From contig OZ018321.1 of NCBI GenBank assembly GCA_963969495.1, positions 125,725,598 through 125,789,597 of the forward strand: a stretch of DNA of 64,000 bases, read 5' to 3'. The position numbers and the translations under genes are program-made. The DNA comes from Ceratothoa steindachneri. Its lineage: Eukaryota > Arthropoda > Malacostraca > Isopoda > Cymothoidae. Under the pieces are notes generated by a model, which made no database searches, was not told the origin of the DNA, and saw only the letters and a list, made by a program, of their open reading frames with translations. Positions 33,487 to 47,245 of this stretch are shown here, piece by piece (positions within the stretch are counted from its first letter, which is position 1; every line of letters begins with the position of its first letter).

Positions 33487-36237
33487 TCTTCTATTCAATG
33501 CGAGGTCAATCAGGAATAAGTTTCTTGAGCAGCGTGGACTTGCAGCAACAGCAAAACCTGAGATGGTGGCCATAACGGAGTCGTTGATAAAAAACTCAAG
33601 CCGTGATCTTTAAGGTGAATTCATGATTCCCGGTTACCAGCTCTTCCTGAAAGATAGGCCCGAGAGAGAGAGAGAGTGGCGGTGTGATTTTGTATGTCAA
33701 GGATACTCTCAACTCGAAGGAATGCAACATCGTATCCGACCATTAAATCCTAGGTGTTGACCTAGAGATAGGTCCTGTCAGATTCAGGATCCAGGTGCTT
33801 TACAGACCCCATGCCCAACTCTTAGAACACGACTGGACACTGTACCAGCTGTTGGGCGTACTTGAAAAAGACAGAGTGTGTATCACCATGGGTGACTTCA
33901 ATACCAATGTTAACTGGGAAACCAGAGAACCATGTGGCGAGAACGCACTACTCCTGGAATTTGAAAACAACGAGTTCCTGACAAAATGGGTGAGAGAGAC
34001 AACGAGAGGAGACAATATCTTTGACTTGGTTTTCACCTCTGAGGATGACCTCGTTGAGGACCTCTCTGTTAGCGAAGAGCTCGGTGGCAGTGACCACCGA
34101 ATAATTAGATTTGTAGTCAAAGTCCCCAAGGCATGGCCTGCAAATATTAAATCGAGGAAACTTGAATTAAGAAGAGCAGACTTTGCAGGACTTCGTGCTG
34201 GACTGACTGACGCCAGGCTAGAAGTGTGCGAGGCTGTTGAAGACTCGTGGAACAGTTTCAAAAGCACATTAATGAGTCTTCAATCACGTTTCATCCCTTT
34301 GAAATGCCCCCGTCGGTCTTCTGTTCAACCAAACTGGTTTAATCGAGAAACCGGCCAACTGCTTAGGGAGAAGAGAAATGCGTACCGGCGATCGAAGATC
34401 TCGGGGGCCTTTGACGACTACCGGAGTTTAGCAAGAAGAGTGAAGTCCAGCATAAGGGCGGCTAAGCGTACTAAGGAACTCTGAGTGGCGAGACTCTCCA
34501 AGGAGAATCCCAAGGAGTTCTTCGGCTATGTAAATAGCCGTAAACCAATCCATCGTAGGATTGGGCCCTTTAAGGAATGAGTAGGGTATATTAAAGCACT
34601 CAGATGCAGAAAAAGCTAACCTCCTCAACAACTACTTCTCTTCAGTGTTTACTGAAGAGTGTGGTCCCATCCCCCAGCCAAAGGATACCTACTCGGAGGA
34701 AACCTGGAGGATATGGATTTCACCGAAGGAGAAATAGGAAAGAAGATCACTGACCTAATGACGAATAAGTCACCTGGCCCCGATGGGTTTCTACCTAAAG
34801 TGTTGAAAGAAGTGCGCGATCAAGTGTTACGACAACTGAGCGCAATCTTTAACATGTAAATCTGGACTGAATGCGTTCCTAGAGACTGGCGTAAAGCAAA
34901 GGTAACTCCTATCTTCAAGAAAGGAGACCGTAGCCAACCGTCAAGCTACCAACATAACAGTCTGACTTTGATAGTCGGGAAACTCATGGAAAGCATGATG
35001 GTGGAAAAAATGACGTCGCATTTAGAGTCAAAGCCGCTACTAAGGAGTTCCCAGCACGGCTTCCGAAGGTAACGGTCATGCCTGACAAACGTTGTGAAAT
35101 TCTTTCACTTCGTCTTCAGTGAGCACGATCAGGACAAGGCGGTGGATGTTATCTACTTAGACTTTCAGAAAGCCTTTGATAAGGTACCACACCGCCACCT
35201 TCTCCGGAAAGTGCAAGCTCTGGTCATAGACGGAGAAGTAGCAGGTTGGATAGAGAACTGGCTAAATGGCAGACTTCAACGGGTGGTGCTGAATGTGCAG
35301 GCTTCTGAGTGGGTGCCCGTTACTAGCGGAGTGCTTCTAGGTTCTGTCCTGGGACCACTACTATTCATCATCTAAGTCAACGACATGGAGAGTAACATGG
35401 TTGCCAAGATTTCTAAATTTGCCGACGATACCAATCTTGGTATGAACGTTGCAAAGGATAGAAATAGTTTCCACCTGCAAGATGATCTTCGAAAGATTGG
35501 GAAGTGGTTTGGTACGTGGCAAATGCCTTTCCACGTAAACAAATGCAAACTGGTGCATATCGGCCACAGAAATCCCCAATCACCATATATCCTTATGGGC
35601 ACTGCTCTTGAATCGAGTGATACTGAGAATGACTTGGATGTAACTATCACTAGCGACCTCAAGTTCTAGAAACAGTGGATCGAGGCAGAGAAGAAAGCCC
35701 AAAGGATGTTAGGATACATAAAGCGCAAGTTTGGATACCGTAATAAGGAGATAGTACTTTGTCTGTACAACTCCCTCGTTCAGCCCCCCCTGGAGCATGC
35801 CTTTACTATTTTGGAGTCCTTCGTTTCTAAAGAATATCGCAAGGTTAGAACGCGTACAAGCCAGGGCCACAAAGTTGATTACCTCTATCCGACATAAAAG
35901 TTATGAGGATAGTCTAGAGGAATTAGATCTGTTCTCGCTGGAAACCCGTAGGCTACGTGGACAGCTCATCGAAGTTTTCAAAATACTTCGAAGGTTCAAC
36001 AATGTTGACTACCGGGATATTTTCACACTGAGTTAGAACAGAACACGCAATCACGGCTTCAAACTTGAACTGAAGCGTTACAACCGCAATCTCTGTGGGA
36101 ATTTTTTCCCTTACAGTATCTGCAGTAAGTGGAACGCACTTTCCGTGGAAGTTGTCAACAGTGAATCTGTTGACCAGTTCAAGTCAAGACTAGACATAGT
36201 CTTGAAAAGTGGCCGTTTAGGGACGCAAAACAATTGA
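33487..36237 (+). pseudogene. CR1-type ORF2: APE endonuclease and RT (broken)
   Basis: Endonuclease: FNARSIRNKFLEQRG (33493), VAITESLI, GGVILYVKDTL, VCITMGDFNTNVNWETRE (about 33880) and ELGGSDHRIIRFVV (34078). A (GA)n run at 33661-33678 sits in the endonuclease where the frame breaks. RT: NKSPGPDGFLPKVLKEV (34765), CVPRDWRKAKVTPIFKKGDR, VDVIYLDFQKAFDKVPHRHL (35145), SGVLLGSVLGPLLFII (Q of PQGS changed to L) and KFADDTNLGMN (35417), so both Asp of the ADD box are kept. Stops include TAA in place of a residue after LLFII (35375) and TAG after LKF (35667). The C-terminal RLRGQLIEVFKILRRF to SGRLGTQNN segment ends at about 36237. No RNase H, as usual for CR1. Confidence 0.87.
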
Positions 36238-36336
36238 GCAGCCTTGTGCCCGCTCGATTGCTAGTCCAAAGGTTCCCTCTTTGAATTCACCGTAAGGTCT
36301 CCTAAGGAAATTTCTTTCCTTGTTACTCCTTGTTAC

Positions 36337-36535
36337 TTCTCTCTCTTTCTTGCTTTCTCTTTCTTTTTTTCTCTTTTTTCTGTCTTTCTCTTTCTCTCTC
36401 TTTCTTTCTTTCTGTGTTTCTCTTTCTTTCTCTCTTTCTTTCTCTTTCTTTATTTGTTTCTTTCTCTCTTTTTTCTCTCTCTCTTTCTTCCTCTATCTCT
36501 TTCTCTATTCTCTCTTTCTTCCTCTCTTTTTCTTT
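36337..36535. repeat. pyrimidine tract (CTTT/CT)n after the CR1-type 3' end
   Basis: About 200 bases of almost pure C/T on this strand, mixing CTTT, CTCT and longer T-runs, with rare G or A. It separates the two copies of the LINE 3' end. Confidence 0.95.
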
Positions 36536-37068
36536 CTGGAGTCCTTCATTTCGAAAGGACATCGCGAGATTGGAACGCGTACAAGCCAGGGCTACAAAGC
36601 TGATTCCCTCTATCCGACATAAAAGTTATGAGGATAGACTAAGGAAATTAGATCCGTTGTCACTGGAAACCCGTACACTGCGTGGTCAGCTCATCGAAGT
36701 TTTCAAAATACTTCGAGGGCTCGACAAGTTGACTACCGGGATATTTTTACACTGAGTAAGAACAGAACGCGCAATCACGGCTTCAAACTTGAACTGAAGC
36801 GTTACGACCGCAATCTCTGTGGAAAGTTTTTCACTTACAGTATCTACGGTAAGTGGAATGCACTTCCAGTGGAAGTTGTCAACAGTGAATCTGTTGACCA
36901 GTTCAAGTCAAGACTAGACAAAGTCTTGAAAAGTGGCCGTTTAGGGACGCAAAACAATTGAGCAGCCTTGTGACCGCTCGATTGCTAGTCCAAAGGTACC
37001 CTCTTTGAATGGACCGTAAGGTCTCCTAGGGTACCTTCTTTCCTTGTTGTTACTCCTTGTTGTTGTTA
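36536..37068 (+). repeat. second, 5'-truncated copy of the CR1-type 3' end
   Basis: Direct repeat of 35811-36335, offset by 725 bases. It starts at GGAGTCCTTC and runs through RLERVQARATKLIPSIRHKS, the RGQLIEVFKILRGL block and SGRLGTQNN to the terminal CCTTGTTGTTACTCCTTG. It is slightly more open than the first copy in its early part (ERVQARATK is intact here and frame-broken in the first). A (CT)n tract again follows. It represents a truncated insertion next to the first tail, or a tandem duplication. Confidence 0.92.
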
Positions 37069-37073
37069 CTCTT

Positions 37074-37106
<33 letters not shown>

Positions 37107-37129
37107 ATTTCTTTCTCTCTCTTTCTTTG

Positions 37130-37186
<57 letters not shown>

Positions 37187-37188
37187 CA
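37069..37188. repeat. (CT)n/(TTTCTC)n tract
   Basis: A pyrimidine tract directly after the second LINE 3' end, built from TCTCTC and TTTCTCTC units. It mirrors the tract after the first copy. Confidence 0.95.
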
Positions 37189-39364
37189 GTAATATAGATT
37201 CTTTGAAAGTGTGTTGCTGGGTTCAGTTTGGTGTTGGTGGAGTCAAACAGGAGCATTGTATAAGCCGTTGTGCATTGGAAAGTTTTGTGATTTTGTTCAG
37301 TAAGTTTTGGAATTTGCTTTAATTCTCCGTTTAAAATTCTTTTAAAACAGTTTTATATAATCATTAAATTAACAAATCACAGCACCCGTAATTTAATAAA
37401 TTTTAACAATTATACACTGGCTACTAATTTAAATATTTTAAAATCTCCTGTCTCTTATTCAAAGCCATCCATATCTATCACATTTCTAGTATCTTGAGAA
37501 TTGTGCTCTCTCAGCCTTGCATAATATTTTGTTCGTTTATTTTTATTATAAGTCAAAGAAGATGCCTGTATTGTAGTCGAAACGCCCCCGGTAAATAAAA
37601 AGGATGATTGAGAAAACAAACAAAAGCTCTCTATTCATGCGAATAAAGAGCAACGGACCTCAAACATTAATCTGCGAACGTCAATTTAAGATCATCAACA
37701 TCTTTTCGGATACATTTAAGTTATTGGAGCTACATTTAAACTGCCCTTCTGGGCGATTAAAACACATAATCTCTTTAATTATTGATGAATAAATGATCTT
37801 CATTTGATTGAAATCATTAAAATTGGAAATTATTTTAGTAGGAGAAATATTTGTTAGTACCCTTCGCGGGATTTGGTGTGCACCAAAATCTTGGTTTATT
37901 GCTTGAAGTTTAGTGGAAGCGAAATATTTCCTGATGGTTCACGAGTATTTGTGTTTGTCAAATTGGGAAACACAATCGAATTTAATCCTTTAATTAGTGA
38001 GAATATGTAAGGGCTAAAAAATTATTTTGGGCATCTAAGATTTTGTGTTGGGGAGGGTATAATATTGACCACGCTTTATATAAGCTTTCATCAATAAAAT
38101 AAATAAAATATAATGGATATTTTAATTTTATAAACGTGCATGTTATTCCAAGAAAACAAGTTTAATCATAAGTGATAAGGGTTTATTCTCTCAAAATAAA
38201 ACAGTCGATCTAAATCAAGAAACCTAAAAATTTAACAAATTTATAAAGGAAACAAGGTAGTAAATTAAATTAAGATGATAATGTTAAGACTGGTATGTGG
38301 TTTAAGAAGATTGTTACTCGAAGATTTAGTCTATCATCACTTTCACTTATTGGTTGATTTCTTTCACCGGTAGAATACATCTACCAATTTCTTCCCAGAA
38401 ACCTTTCCAACCAGTCAGGGGTTCCTGAAATTAATTATGCACCAATAAAGAGTTTTACCTCTCCATCCTTCATCTAAATAAAAGTAAGAACACACCAGGC
38501 TTCACTCAACTTATGTAAACTTTAAATTCCTTTCCACAGAGATCGATTTTTTACCTTAAAGTTTACAATAAGGAACTCAAATTAAATTTTCCTGTTTCCC
38601 TTTAAATTAAGAGAAAAGGCAATTTACATAGCGAGCCAATTACTAATTTGAGGGACAAATTTGGAGGAATGCCAATTCGACTTCAATGATTTTTTACTTG
38701 GCTTATTATATTATATAAATAACCTGGATATGAAGAGAAAGGAAACTTGAGCTTAAGAAGCTTAAATATAAATGGATTCGTAGTAATGATGACTCAAAGG
38801 ACTCGGAAATAGTGGAGCAGAAAAACGGAAATCTAAAACCTAGCGTCAAAATTTTAATTCTGGGACATACGAGAATCTTTTCTTTTATATTCTTTTGGCG
38901 TGGCTTCTATGGTGTAAGAGATAGAGTTGCTTTACTTAGGTCGCAGGAGGGCGAGACTTAATTGTTTCCATACTTCAAGAAGATTCGGCCAAATGTGAAG
39001 AAAAAGAGAGACTTCCCCTCTTGCTGGAGTATTTACCGTTCGCTCTTTCTTTTTAAACTATCCTTGACCAAATTAGTGGCCTATTTATGTAAATGCGGCG
39101 TTTATTTCTCCTTGAGACCAAAGGGAAAAAGAGGCTGTGGGGAAGCCAGATGATGTCATTTTAATACACAGTCGTCATTCCCCTTTTTCTCCTCGCACTG
39201 TGAGCGTTTATGCTAGAATCCGTTAAGTTAGAATTATTAGTTTTCCTTTTCCTCTCTTTTTTGTATTTGATAGAGAACATTGAAAAATACCAGGCAGTAT
39301 ATTTTAATATATTGATTAGCAACCTCCGACTGAGAAGACCAGGTTCAGATTATTTCCTGGAGCT

Positions 39365-39368
<4 letters not shown>
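37189..39368. other. AT-rich intergenic DNA
   Basis: No supported gene. A short block GAAGATGCCT then TCGAAACGCC at 37559-37588 has the TGAAGATG/CGAAACG layout common at PLE or retroelement ends, but the predicted stem is poor. The rest is AT-rich with dense stops in all frames. Confidence 0.5.

Positions 39369-39431
<63 letters not shown>
39369..39431. repeat. (AT)n microsatellite
   Basis: Uninterrupted AT dinucleotides, about 62 bases. Confidence 0.98.
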
Positions 39432-39432
<1 letters not shown>

Positions 39433-42097
39433 CGTTCATTAAAATTTAATTGTATGATATGTATACTCTTCTCGCCTACCAAACTCATAAAACAACACCA
39501 TAGGCGCAAATTGAAATCCATCTAATATTTTTTTCTACAAGTTATATAGTTTAATATTCTGCAGATATTATAACTCTCCATCAGTTAAGGTGCTGGTTGT
39601 TCCGTACCACATACGGACCCCGACGCAATTCCTTATGTTTTATAGTGATCGGTACAATTTGTGGTCTTGTATTTGTCGACCCTTTTTGAAGATCGCTCAC
39701 TAGGCTTTGATCAGAAGATTCGGGGAGTTTATGGGCATGAACTTATAGTTTAATGAATTCGTGTTAAGACACATCGTTTCCATTTCTTCCCTACGGTACG
39801 GTGTTCTATTATGTTACGATATCTACGAATTATCATAATCTTCTTGGATGGTTTAGAGAACATTTTTATATCATTCTTTGTTTATACCAAACTTCCTTGG
39901 ATAAAACAAGACCCAGTACGTAGATGATGTCAATATGTTTCTGCTTTGGTTCGCATAATGCAAGAATCACGATAACGTTCTACTTTTCTTTTCCTTACAG
40001 TCCAACCTTCATTAAATGTTTTCAAACCAGTATAAATGATGTTTCATTGGAGAAAATTATTTGGTACTAAGCTTCCACCGTTATTGTAACTTCTTTAAAA
40101 CCTCAATCTGTCCCTGATACCTATATACAATTATCTTTTTACGTGACTCTTTAAACCATGATAAGGATTGTCAAAATATCTGTGGCTCTCCGTGAACACA
40201 GGGGCATTACCCGTCGCATACTCCTACTTAACACGTTTAGTGGTCTGCGCCTACGGAAGGATTACGAATTGCTTCCAAATAAGTGTCTTTTATCAACTAG
40301 TGAGCTATTGCAGTGATTTGTTAACACATTATTGGCGATTTTTAACACATATTGTACATAAATAATATACAGCATTGTATTCTGAGCCATCGCACGGGAC
40401 ATGTTAATTAAAAGTGCCAGACTAGAGAATGCAGTTTAGCCGCTGATTCTAAGTGGAGAAGAGAGTCATAGTACTTATTGAACACATTTAAACAGTGCAA
40501 ATCATTCCTTTTTGTCTAGGTGAATGGGTAAAATAGATTAATAATAAATATATTTATTCTCACAGAATTTGTTTTTATGCCTAAATTTTGACCCTTATTA
40601 TATATTGCGGTAGCTGTTACACCACGCCCTCCGTTATCCCAGTAATTTGGTAATTCTATCAGACGAAACTATTTCTATTGAGATTTTCATTCTAATATTT
40701 TTTTACTCCTGTTTTCTTTTCTCGCTTCTGCTCTAATACGATTGTAGCTATTATCACTATGTTTTTTAGGAGTAGAAGTAATTGATATGCTATGGTTAAT
40801 AGTCATTATATGTGGAGTAGAATTTGAAGATTACATTTACCAAAACATATCTATTGTATAATAGTATATCTAGATGAACATTAAACAAAAGATATATTTC
40901 TGTTTCGATGTACATCGCAACACGCAAGTCCTTTTTCCTTTTAAATAAGAAATATTTTTCGAATTGGGGTTTACTGAGCTCAAACCGAACCCATTTTAGG
41001 CACTCGTTTAAATAGAGTCCGTTTCATCTGACCCTACAATGTCTAAAAAACACCAACTTGTAGCGAACTATTTCATCAAAAGTTTGACACACTTTTCTAT
41101 TTATTTATATGAAATATTTAGGTCGACGCAAAAAGACATTTTTTTAAAATAAATATTATAACAAATTGAAATGGATTTGTTTTGGACATAATTGATTTTC
41201 AAATATAAAATAAAAAAATTATACTTTTTAGCATACCTCAATGTCGCATATTAGCTTATAGTGATGAGAAAGTAATATTGCAATTTCGGTCCCCAAAATT
41301 CACTTATATTTTTAAAAATTTTTGGTCGAGAAAATTCTTTAAACTAAAACATTGAAGTTGATAACCTAAAACTAACTATCATTTCGATTCGTACTTACGA
41401 ATAGAATTCCAAATTTGTTATTTTGGTAAAACTTTACAGAGAAAAGTATAAAAAGTTGCCAATGTGGTTCGAGCTCTTCTTGGTTGTCTTTAGCTTCGAC
41501 GATTACCTCTGGGTTAAAAAATTTTTTCTCTAGCATGCCTAGTCTAATCTTATGCTTGCTATTTTATCGAGTTGGGATATAGAGCTTTATTCAGGAGATC
41601 ATTCCAATGAATTTTTTTCTTACGCATAAAAATAATCACCACACATTCGAAGAGAAACACTCAACTCCCAGTTTGATGTCATTACTTATCGTAACAGCGT
41701 TTAATTTTTCAGCCAGAAAAAGTTTATTATAGGCAATATTTTCTATATTTATTTCGGGGCCTTTCAATTACTGTACCCTTGCATATGAACATAAAATATA
41801 TATTAATATATAATTAATTTTGCATGTGTGGGAATATTATATAAATTTAATACCAAGTAATTTTCATTAACTAATGGCTTCCTTTTTAGCAGCACGGATA
41901 TAGTAATGCATAAAGTTAACGTCATTAGTTAATAAGTGATAATTGTTATTTTTATTGATTTGATAATTCAGAAGAGTATGGATTTATTGAATTTCTGAAT
42001 TTTGCTCAATAAAATTAGATTCAAATTTCACCTGGAAGTCAATTAAAAAAAAGTTAAATAAGAAAAACAAATAAATATATTACATCACTCTATAAGT
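39432..42097. other. AT-rich intergenic DNA, nothing recognised
   Basis: More than 2.6 kb without an open frame above about 65 codons and with no repeat structure or coding motif that I could see on either strand. Confidence 0.55.
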
Positions 42098-42800
42098 AAT
42101 GCGGCATTTTTTTCGCTCGGGAAACGATAGTCTGAAAGATGAACCCGTTCAGGACGACCAGTAGAATATGATCAAGAAATTTTAAAAATAACAGTGACAG
42201 AAAATCTTATTGTAAATGTTGAACATTTACCTCAAAAACTCAATTCAACTCATTCCAACTGTGCATCGTGATTTAAAGGAGATTACCAAAGTTTCACGAT
42301 TGGAGCAATAGATTCCTCATGACCTGTCAGAGGTACACTTGCAACAGAAATCAAGATTTGTTCCTCCCTTGTTTTTTTACTAAAAAGTGAACTATTTTCA
42401 ATAGGAAGGTTAGGAGAGGCGAAAAGTAGGTCATGTTCAATCATATCAAACGTTTTATACATTATATTACTTCTTTGGAATAGCCATTAGCCAATATCCT
42501 GGGCCCAAACAGGGTCTTTATCCACGCAAGATTCTCAAATCATCACCGAAGAGGTGGACCGTTTTAAGGCAGTACTTGAAAATAAAGACAAGCATTAATC
42601 AATAAAAGGAAGAGTGCTCTTTCATCAGGACAAAGCGTATCCTCATATCGTAAGAGATGCCATTCAAAAGCTTAACAATATCGAGTAGGAGGGACTAATG
42701 AGTTTTCCTCCATACTCACTCGACGTTGCTTCATCAGATTACTATTTTCTCTAGTAGTTTAGCGAATCACCTAAAGAGAATGATGATGTCAAAAAAGAAG
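42098..42800 (+). pseudogene. mariner transposase relic, N-terminus to third catalytic Asp (dead)
   Basis: Reading across frameshifts gives the mariner order: SLKDEPVQDDQ (from 42131; the usual block is LKDEPRSGRP), EKLNSTHS-like HTH remains, TVHRDLKEITKVSRLEQ, stop, IPHDLSEVHLQQ (42260-42345; compare the WVPH-x-L block), EEVDRFKAVLENK, GRVLFHQDKAYPH (42610-42640, second catalytic Asp), [18 protein letters not shown] (42699-42752, third catalytic Asp). The first catalytic Asp block (xTGDEKW) has been lost between about 42350 and 42480. A large (CT)n(TA)n tract follows about 80 bp after the last recognisable block, where the transposase C-terminus should be. Confidence 0.8.
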
Positions 42801-42878
42801 AGGTCAAAACAATCTTATGTGCCCTCCAGGCAACAACATCCCTGGTGTTCCTGGCCAGTCCAATGTTACAGGAGGATC

Positions 42879-44386
<1,508 letters not shown>

Positions 44387-44805
44387 GGTACCATTCTTTA
44401 TTTTCGGTAGATTTATTTGTTTTGCGCCTTTAGTTGGAACCGTGATATATTTTTAGCATCATTCTTTGTTTTTACATAATTATTTGTTTCAGTACCATTT
44501 TCTGTTGTTGGTACCATTCATTGTTTTTGGTACCATTCTTTATTTTTACTACTTTTCTTTTAGTACTACTCGTTGTTTGGGGCACCATTCGTTATTTTTG
44601 CTACCCTCCTTTCTTCTAGTACCATTTTTTTATTTTTGCTACCTTCATTTGTTTAGGTCTTATTCTGTTTTTGGTACCATTCGTTATTTTTTCTAACTTC
44701 CTTTCTTTCAGTACCATTCTTGGTTTTTGGGTATCATGCATTAGTTTTGCTAGCTTCCTTTGTTTTTGTGCCATTTTTTTGTTTTCTGTAACACTTTATT
44801 TTACA
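44387..44805 (+). repeat. degenerate T-rich tandem array
   Basis: A loose unit of roughly 38 bases, GGTACCATTC, then TTATTTTTGCTACC, then TTCCTTTC, recurs about ten times with indels. GTACCATT occurs near 44389, 44488, 44510, 44529, 44620, 44676 and 44710, and variants (GGCACCATTC, GTATCATGC, GTGCCATTT) fill the gaps. Spacing is irregular, with subunits of about 19 bases in the middle. The Phe-rich frames over it are artefacts. Confidence 0.75.
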
Positions 44806-46181
44806 GTTGTTATCGGTGCGAAATTTGTTTTGGCCCAAATTTGTACCCATGATTAAGGAGAAAAAATTGCCTCTCGGAGCGACTCAGTACCAATCATGGC
44901 ACCAGTTTATTCCTATACCAAAACATGGCCAGGGGGCGTCAGATCTAAAGACGGCAATTACATTACGTCTGACATCTGTATACGTGCCATTCCCCGTTGT
45001 GAGGGAATTCCCACGTGGAAGATCTTTAGCAGAAAGGAACTCCCATGTGCAGCAGAAGGCCCGGCTAGGCCTAAAGTGGTAAGCTTACCTCTTCCCCCCC
45101 TTCTACAAGCAGTAGCCTCGAATCGAGTCCCCCACGATTGACCTTTATGCGGGCTAAAATAGCGAGGCAAGAAGATTGGAGGCCCTTCGAGAGTAGAGCT
45201 GTTTTCCGCTAACCCCCAACTCCGGAAAGAGACTCGGGCATAAATAACGTTCGACTCCCCGAAAGAGACACATAGTTAAGAAGTCTCGCCCAGAACCCTG
45301 AAGATTTCCCCATGGTTCCAAGTCAAGTGCTAGCAACAAAGCAAAGTGACAGCAAAATGACAGCTGGACTATTTTGTGTATTTGGAATTAGCCCCAGCCA
45401 GGAGGTAATTCCACTGAACGATCGCCCCGATTGATTTTCCCCACTTCTTTCATCAACTCCTGTCGAAGCCCTCCTCATTTTGGGTAGCGGAAATACTCTC
45501 CCCTGGACCGGAAGTCCCCCCCTTGCTTTTGGAGAACCGTCATCACTCTAACCTCCCGATTTGAAGTCCGAGCGGCCTCACCTCAAGTGCAGAAGACATC
45601 CGTAAGCCAACCCCTCTCCCCCTTTTAGTAACCCAATTGAGTTAATCCCCCCCCATGATTTGAATAGTCTCCTCCGGGAATACCTTAAGTTCAAACTTCA
45701 TAGCCTGATTTATAACTACAATTTCCCCTTTTATTTACTGATGTGATTTTGCCCGTTAATTCTCTAAGGTAATTTTACCCATCAATTCTCTCATTATTTT
45801 TGTGTAAATAAAATTATATTTTTGTAATGTCTCTTTAAATAACCTTGAGCTTTGCCATTGTCCATAATTTACCTGACCTCGTTGCACTCTCTCACGCTAC
45901 TCAGCCCGTCTAAACTCGTGGTTTTCCGTCCCTTTTGTCGGTTCACTTTCAAGTTATTGGTCCCTCCCTCATAGATATAATATGGTATTGATATAATGTA
46001 ATGTCATACCACGACACCCGTCAACCCCTCCAGTGATGCTTTAAATCAAAAGGCGCGTGAGAGTAACCTTTCCATAATTCTTGAATGCCCCATATAGATT
46101 TAAATGTGAGTTAAGTTTAAGCGTCTAATGATTTTTTCTTTTTTTCAGATTTGACAACTCCATTCTTTTTTAATTTCAACC
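44806..46181. other. intergenic, no supported gene
   Basis: A GC-richer stretch (about 44860-45700) with several C-runs, then AT-rich DNA up to the transposase start. No domain is recognised in the short overlapping frames at 44807-45340. No terminal inverted repeat for the following mariner-type element was found here. Confidence 0.5.
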
Positions 46182-47129
46182 ATGGAAAGATTAACAATCA
46201 AACAACGTGTTAAAGTTATCGAAGCCTATTACGAAAATGGACGTTTAAACAGAAACGCATTTCGGGCACTTCGCGATATTTTTGGTCAACATAATCGACC
46301 GACGGAGAGTGCATTTGGGAAAATTGTTCGTAAATTCAAACAAACGGGGTCGGTGGCAGATATTAAAACGCCATTGCGTGCTCGTTTACGCCGTTCAGCT
46401 GAAAATATTGCCGCAGTGCGCGAGAATATGGCCGAAGATCCGGACACCTTTATTCATCATCGCGCGCAGGAATTGAACCTCTCCGCAACAACGTTATATC
46501 GAATTTTGACGAAAGATTTGTCTCTACACGCTTACAAAATTCAATTGACACAAGAACTGAAGACTGCTGACCATTTGAAGTGCCGTACATTCGTCAATTG
46601 GGTGCACGAGCAAAGACAATCTGATGATGATTTTTCGCAAAAAATCATCTATAGTGATTAAGCCCATTTTCATCTTGGTGGATTCGTTAATCAGCAGAAT
46701 TGTCGCATTTGGGCTGATAAAAATCCCAGGAAGATTGTTGAAAAGCTACTGTATCTATAAAGGTCACTGTTTGGTGTGCATTTTTTTTCTAGCGGAATCA
46801 TTGGCCCCATCCACAAAGCGAATGCAACAATGGCTTTATTGAATGAGAAGTTCCCAGGTCGCATCATCTCTCAAAACAACGAGGTCAATTGGCCACAACG
46901 ATCGTGTGACTTGACGCCTTTAGATTTCTTCCTTTTGGGTCATCTCAAAAGTAAGGTCTATGCCAACAAGCCAACACCAATTCAACAGCTGAAGGATGAA
47001 ATAATAAGGCATATTGGTGAGATCAAGGAGCAACTATGCAGAGAGGTCATCAAAAATTTTGACCATCGAGTGAAAGTGTGCGGCCGAAGCCTTGGCAAAC
47101 ATTTAGACGATATTATTTTTCACACATAA
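46182..47129 (+). pseudogene. mariner-type transposase with DUF4817 helix-turn-helix (broken)
   Basis: The start at 46182 (MERLTIKQRVKVIEAYYENG) opens a DUF4817-type HTH (residues about 1-60, to KIVRKFKQTGSV), then SAENIAAVRENMAEDPDT, LSATTLYRILTKDLSLHAYK and QLTQELKTADH. The first catalytic block KIIYSD is followed by TAA (46659-46661) exactly where the family has Glu (SDEAHF); AHFHLGGFVNQQNCRIWADK continues after it. After a further stop and frameshift the frame jumps from SGIIGP to IHKANATMALLNEKFPGR (junction near 46809). About 50 residues with the second catalytic Asp (QDGA block) are missing. The end SCDLTPLDFFLLGHLKSKVY and DDIIFHT stop at 47129 is intact. Codons are otherwise well preserved, suggesting fairly recent death. 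Confidence 0.9.
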
Positions 47130-47245
47130 TTGCCATGACTCAAATAACATGATCCAATATTGAAATCAATAAATTATCACCAATAACACTGTTTTATTTA
47201 CTCCTAACTTCAATCCGTTTTAATGGAACACCCTTTTCCTTCCAT
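47130..47245 (+). other. 3' flank of the mariner-type element with possible terminal repeat
   Basis: About 110 bases after the stop, the sequence TTTTAATGGAACACCCTTTTCC (47217-47238; shown here as a 22-base span, core TGGAACACCC) looks like the terminal repeat of such elements, whose other end should read GGGTGTTCCA. That partner was not found upstream of 46182, so the left end is lost or diverged. Confidence 0.4.

Larger units (their letters stand above)
31700..36336 (+). mobile_element. CR1-type LINE (E) with PHD-like/esterase ORF1
   Basis: A non-LTR retrotransposon with leader (to 32310), ORF1 (zinc finger, coiled coil, basic stretch, SGNH esterase), ORF2 (APE endonuclease, RT, no RNase H) and a short 3' UTR ending in CCTTGTTACTCCTTGTTAC followed by a CT tract. 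PHD-like fingers with an esterase domain in ORF1 are described for CR1-like elements. The left boundary is only a guess, because the leader grades into unassigned sequence after the pyrimidine tract. Frameshifts and stops make it inactive, but reading frames are long and decay is moderate. Confidence 0.85.

Noticed and set aside
36320..36622. 100- and 141-codon Ser/Phe/Leu-rich frames, and their Arg/Glu/Lys-rich antisense
   Set aside because: They translate the CT-rich tract and then run into the duplicated LINE 3' end.
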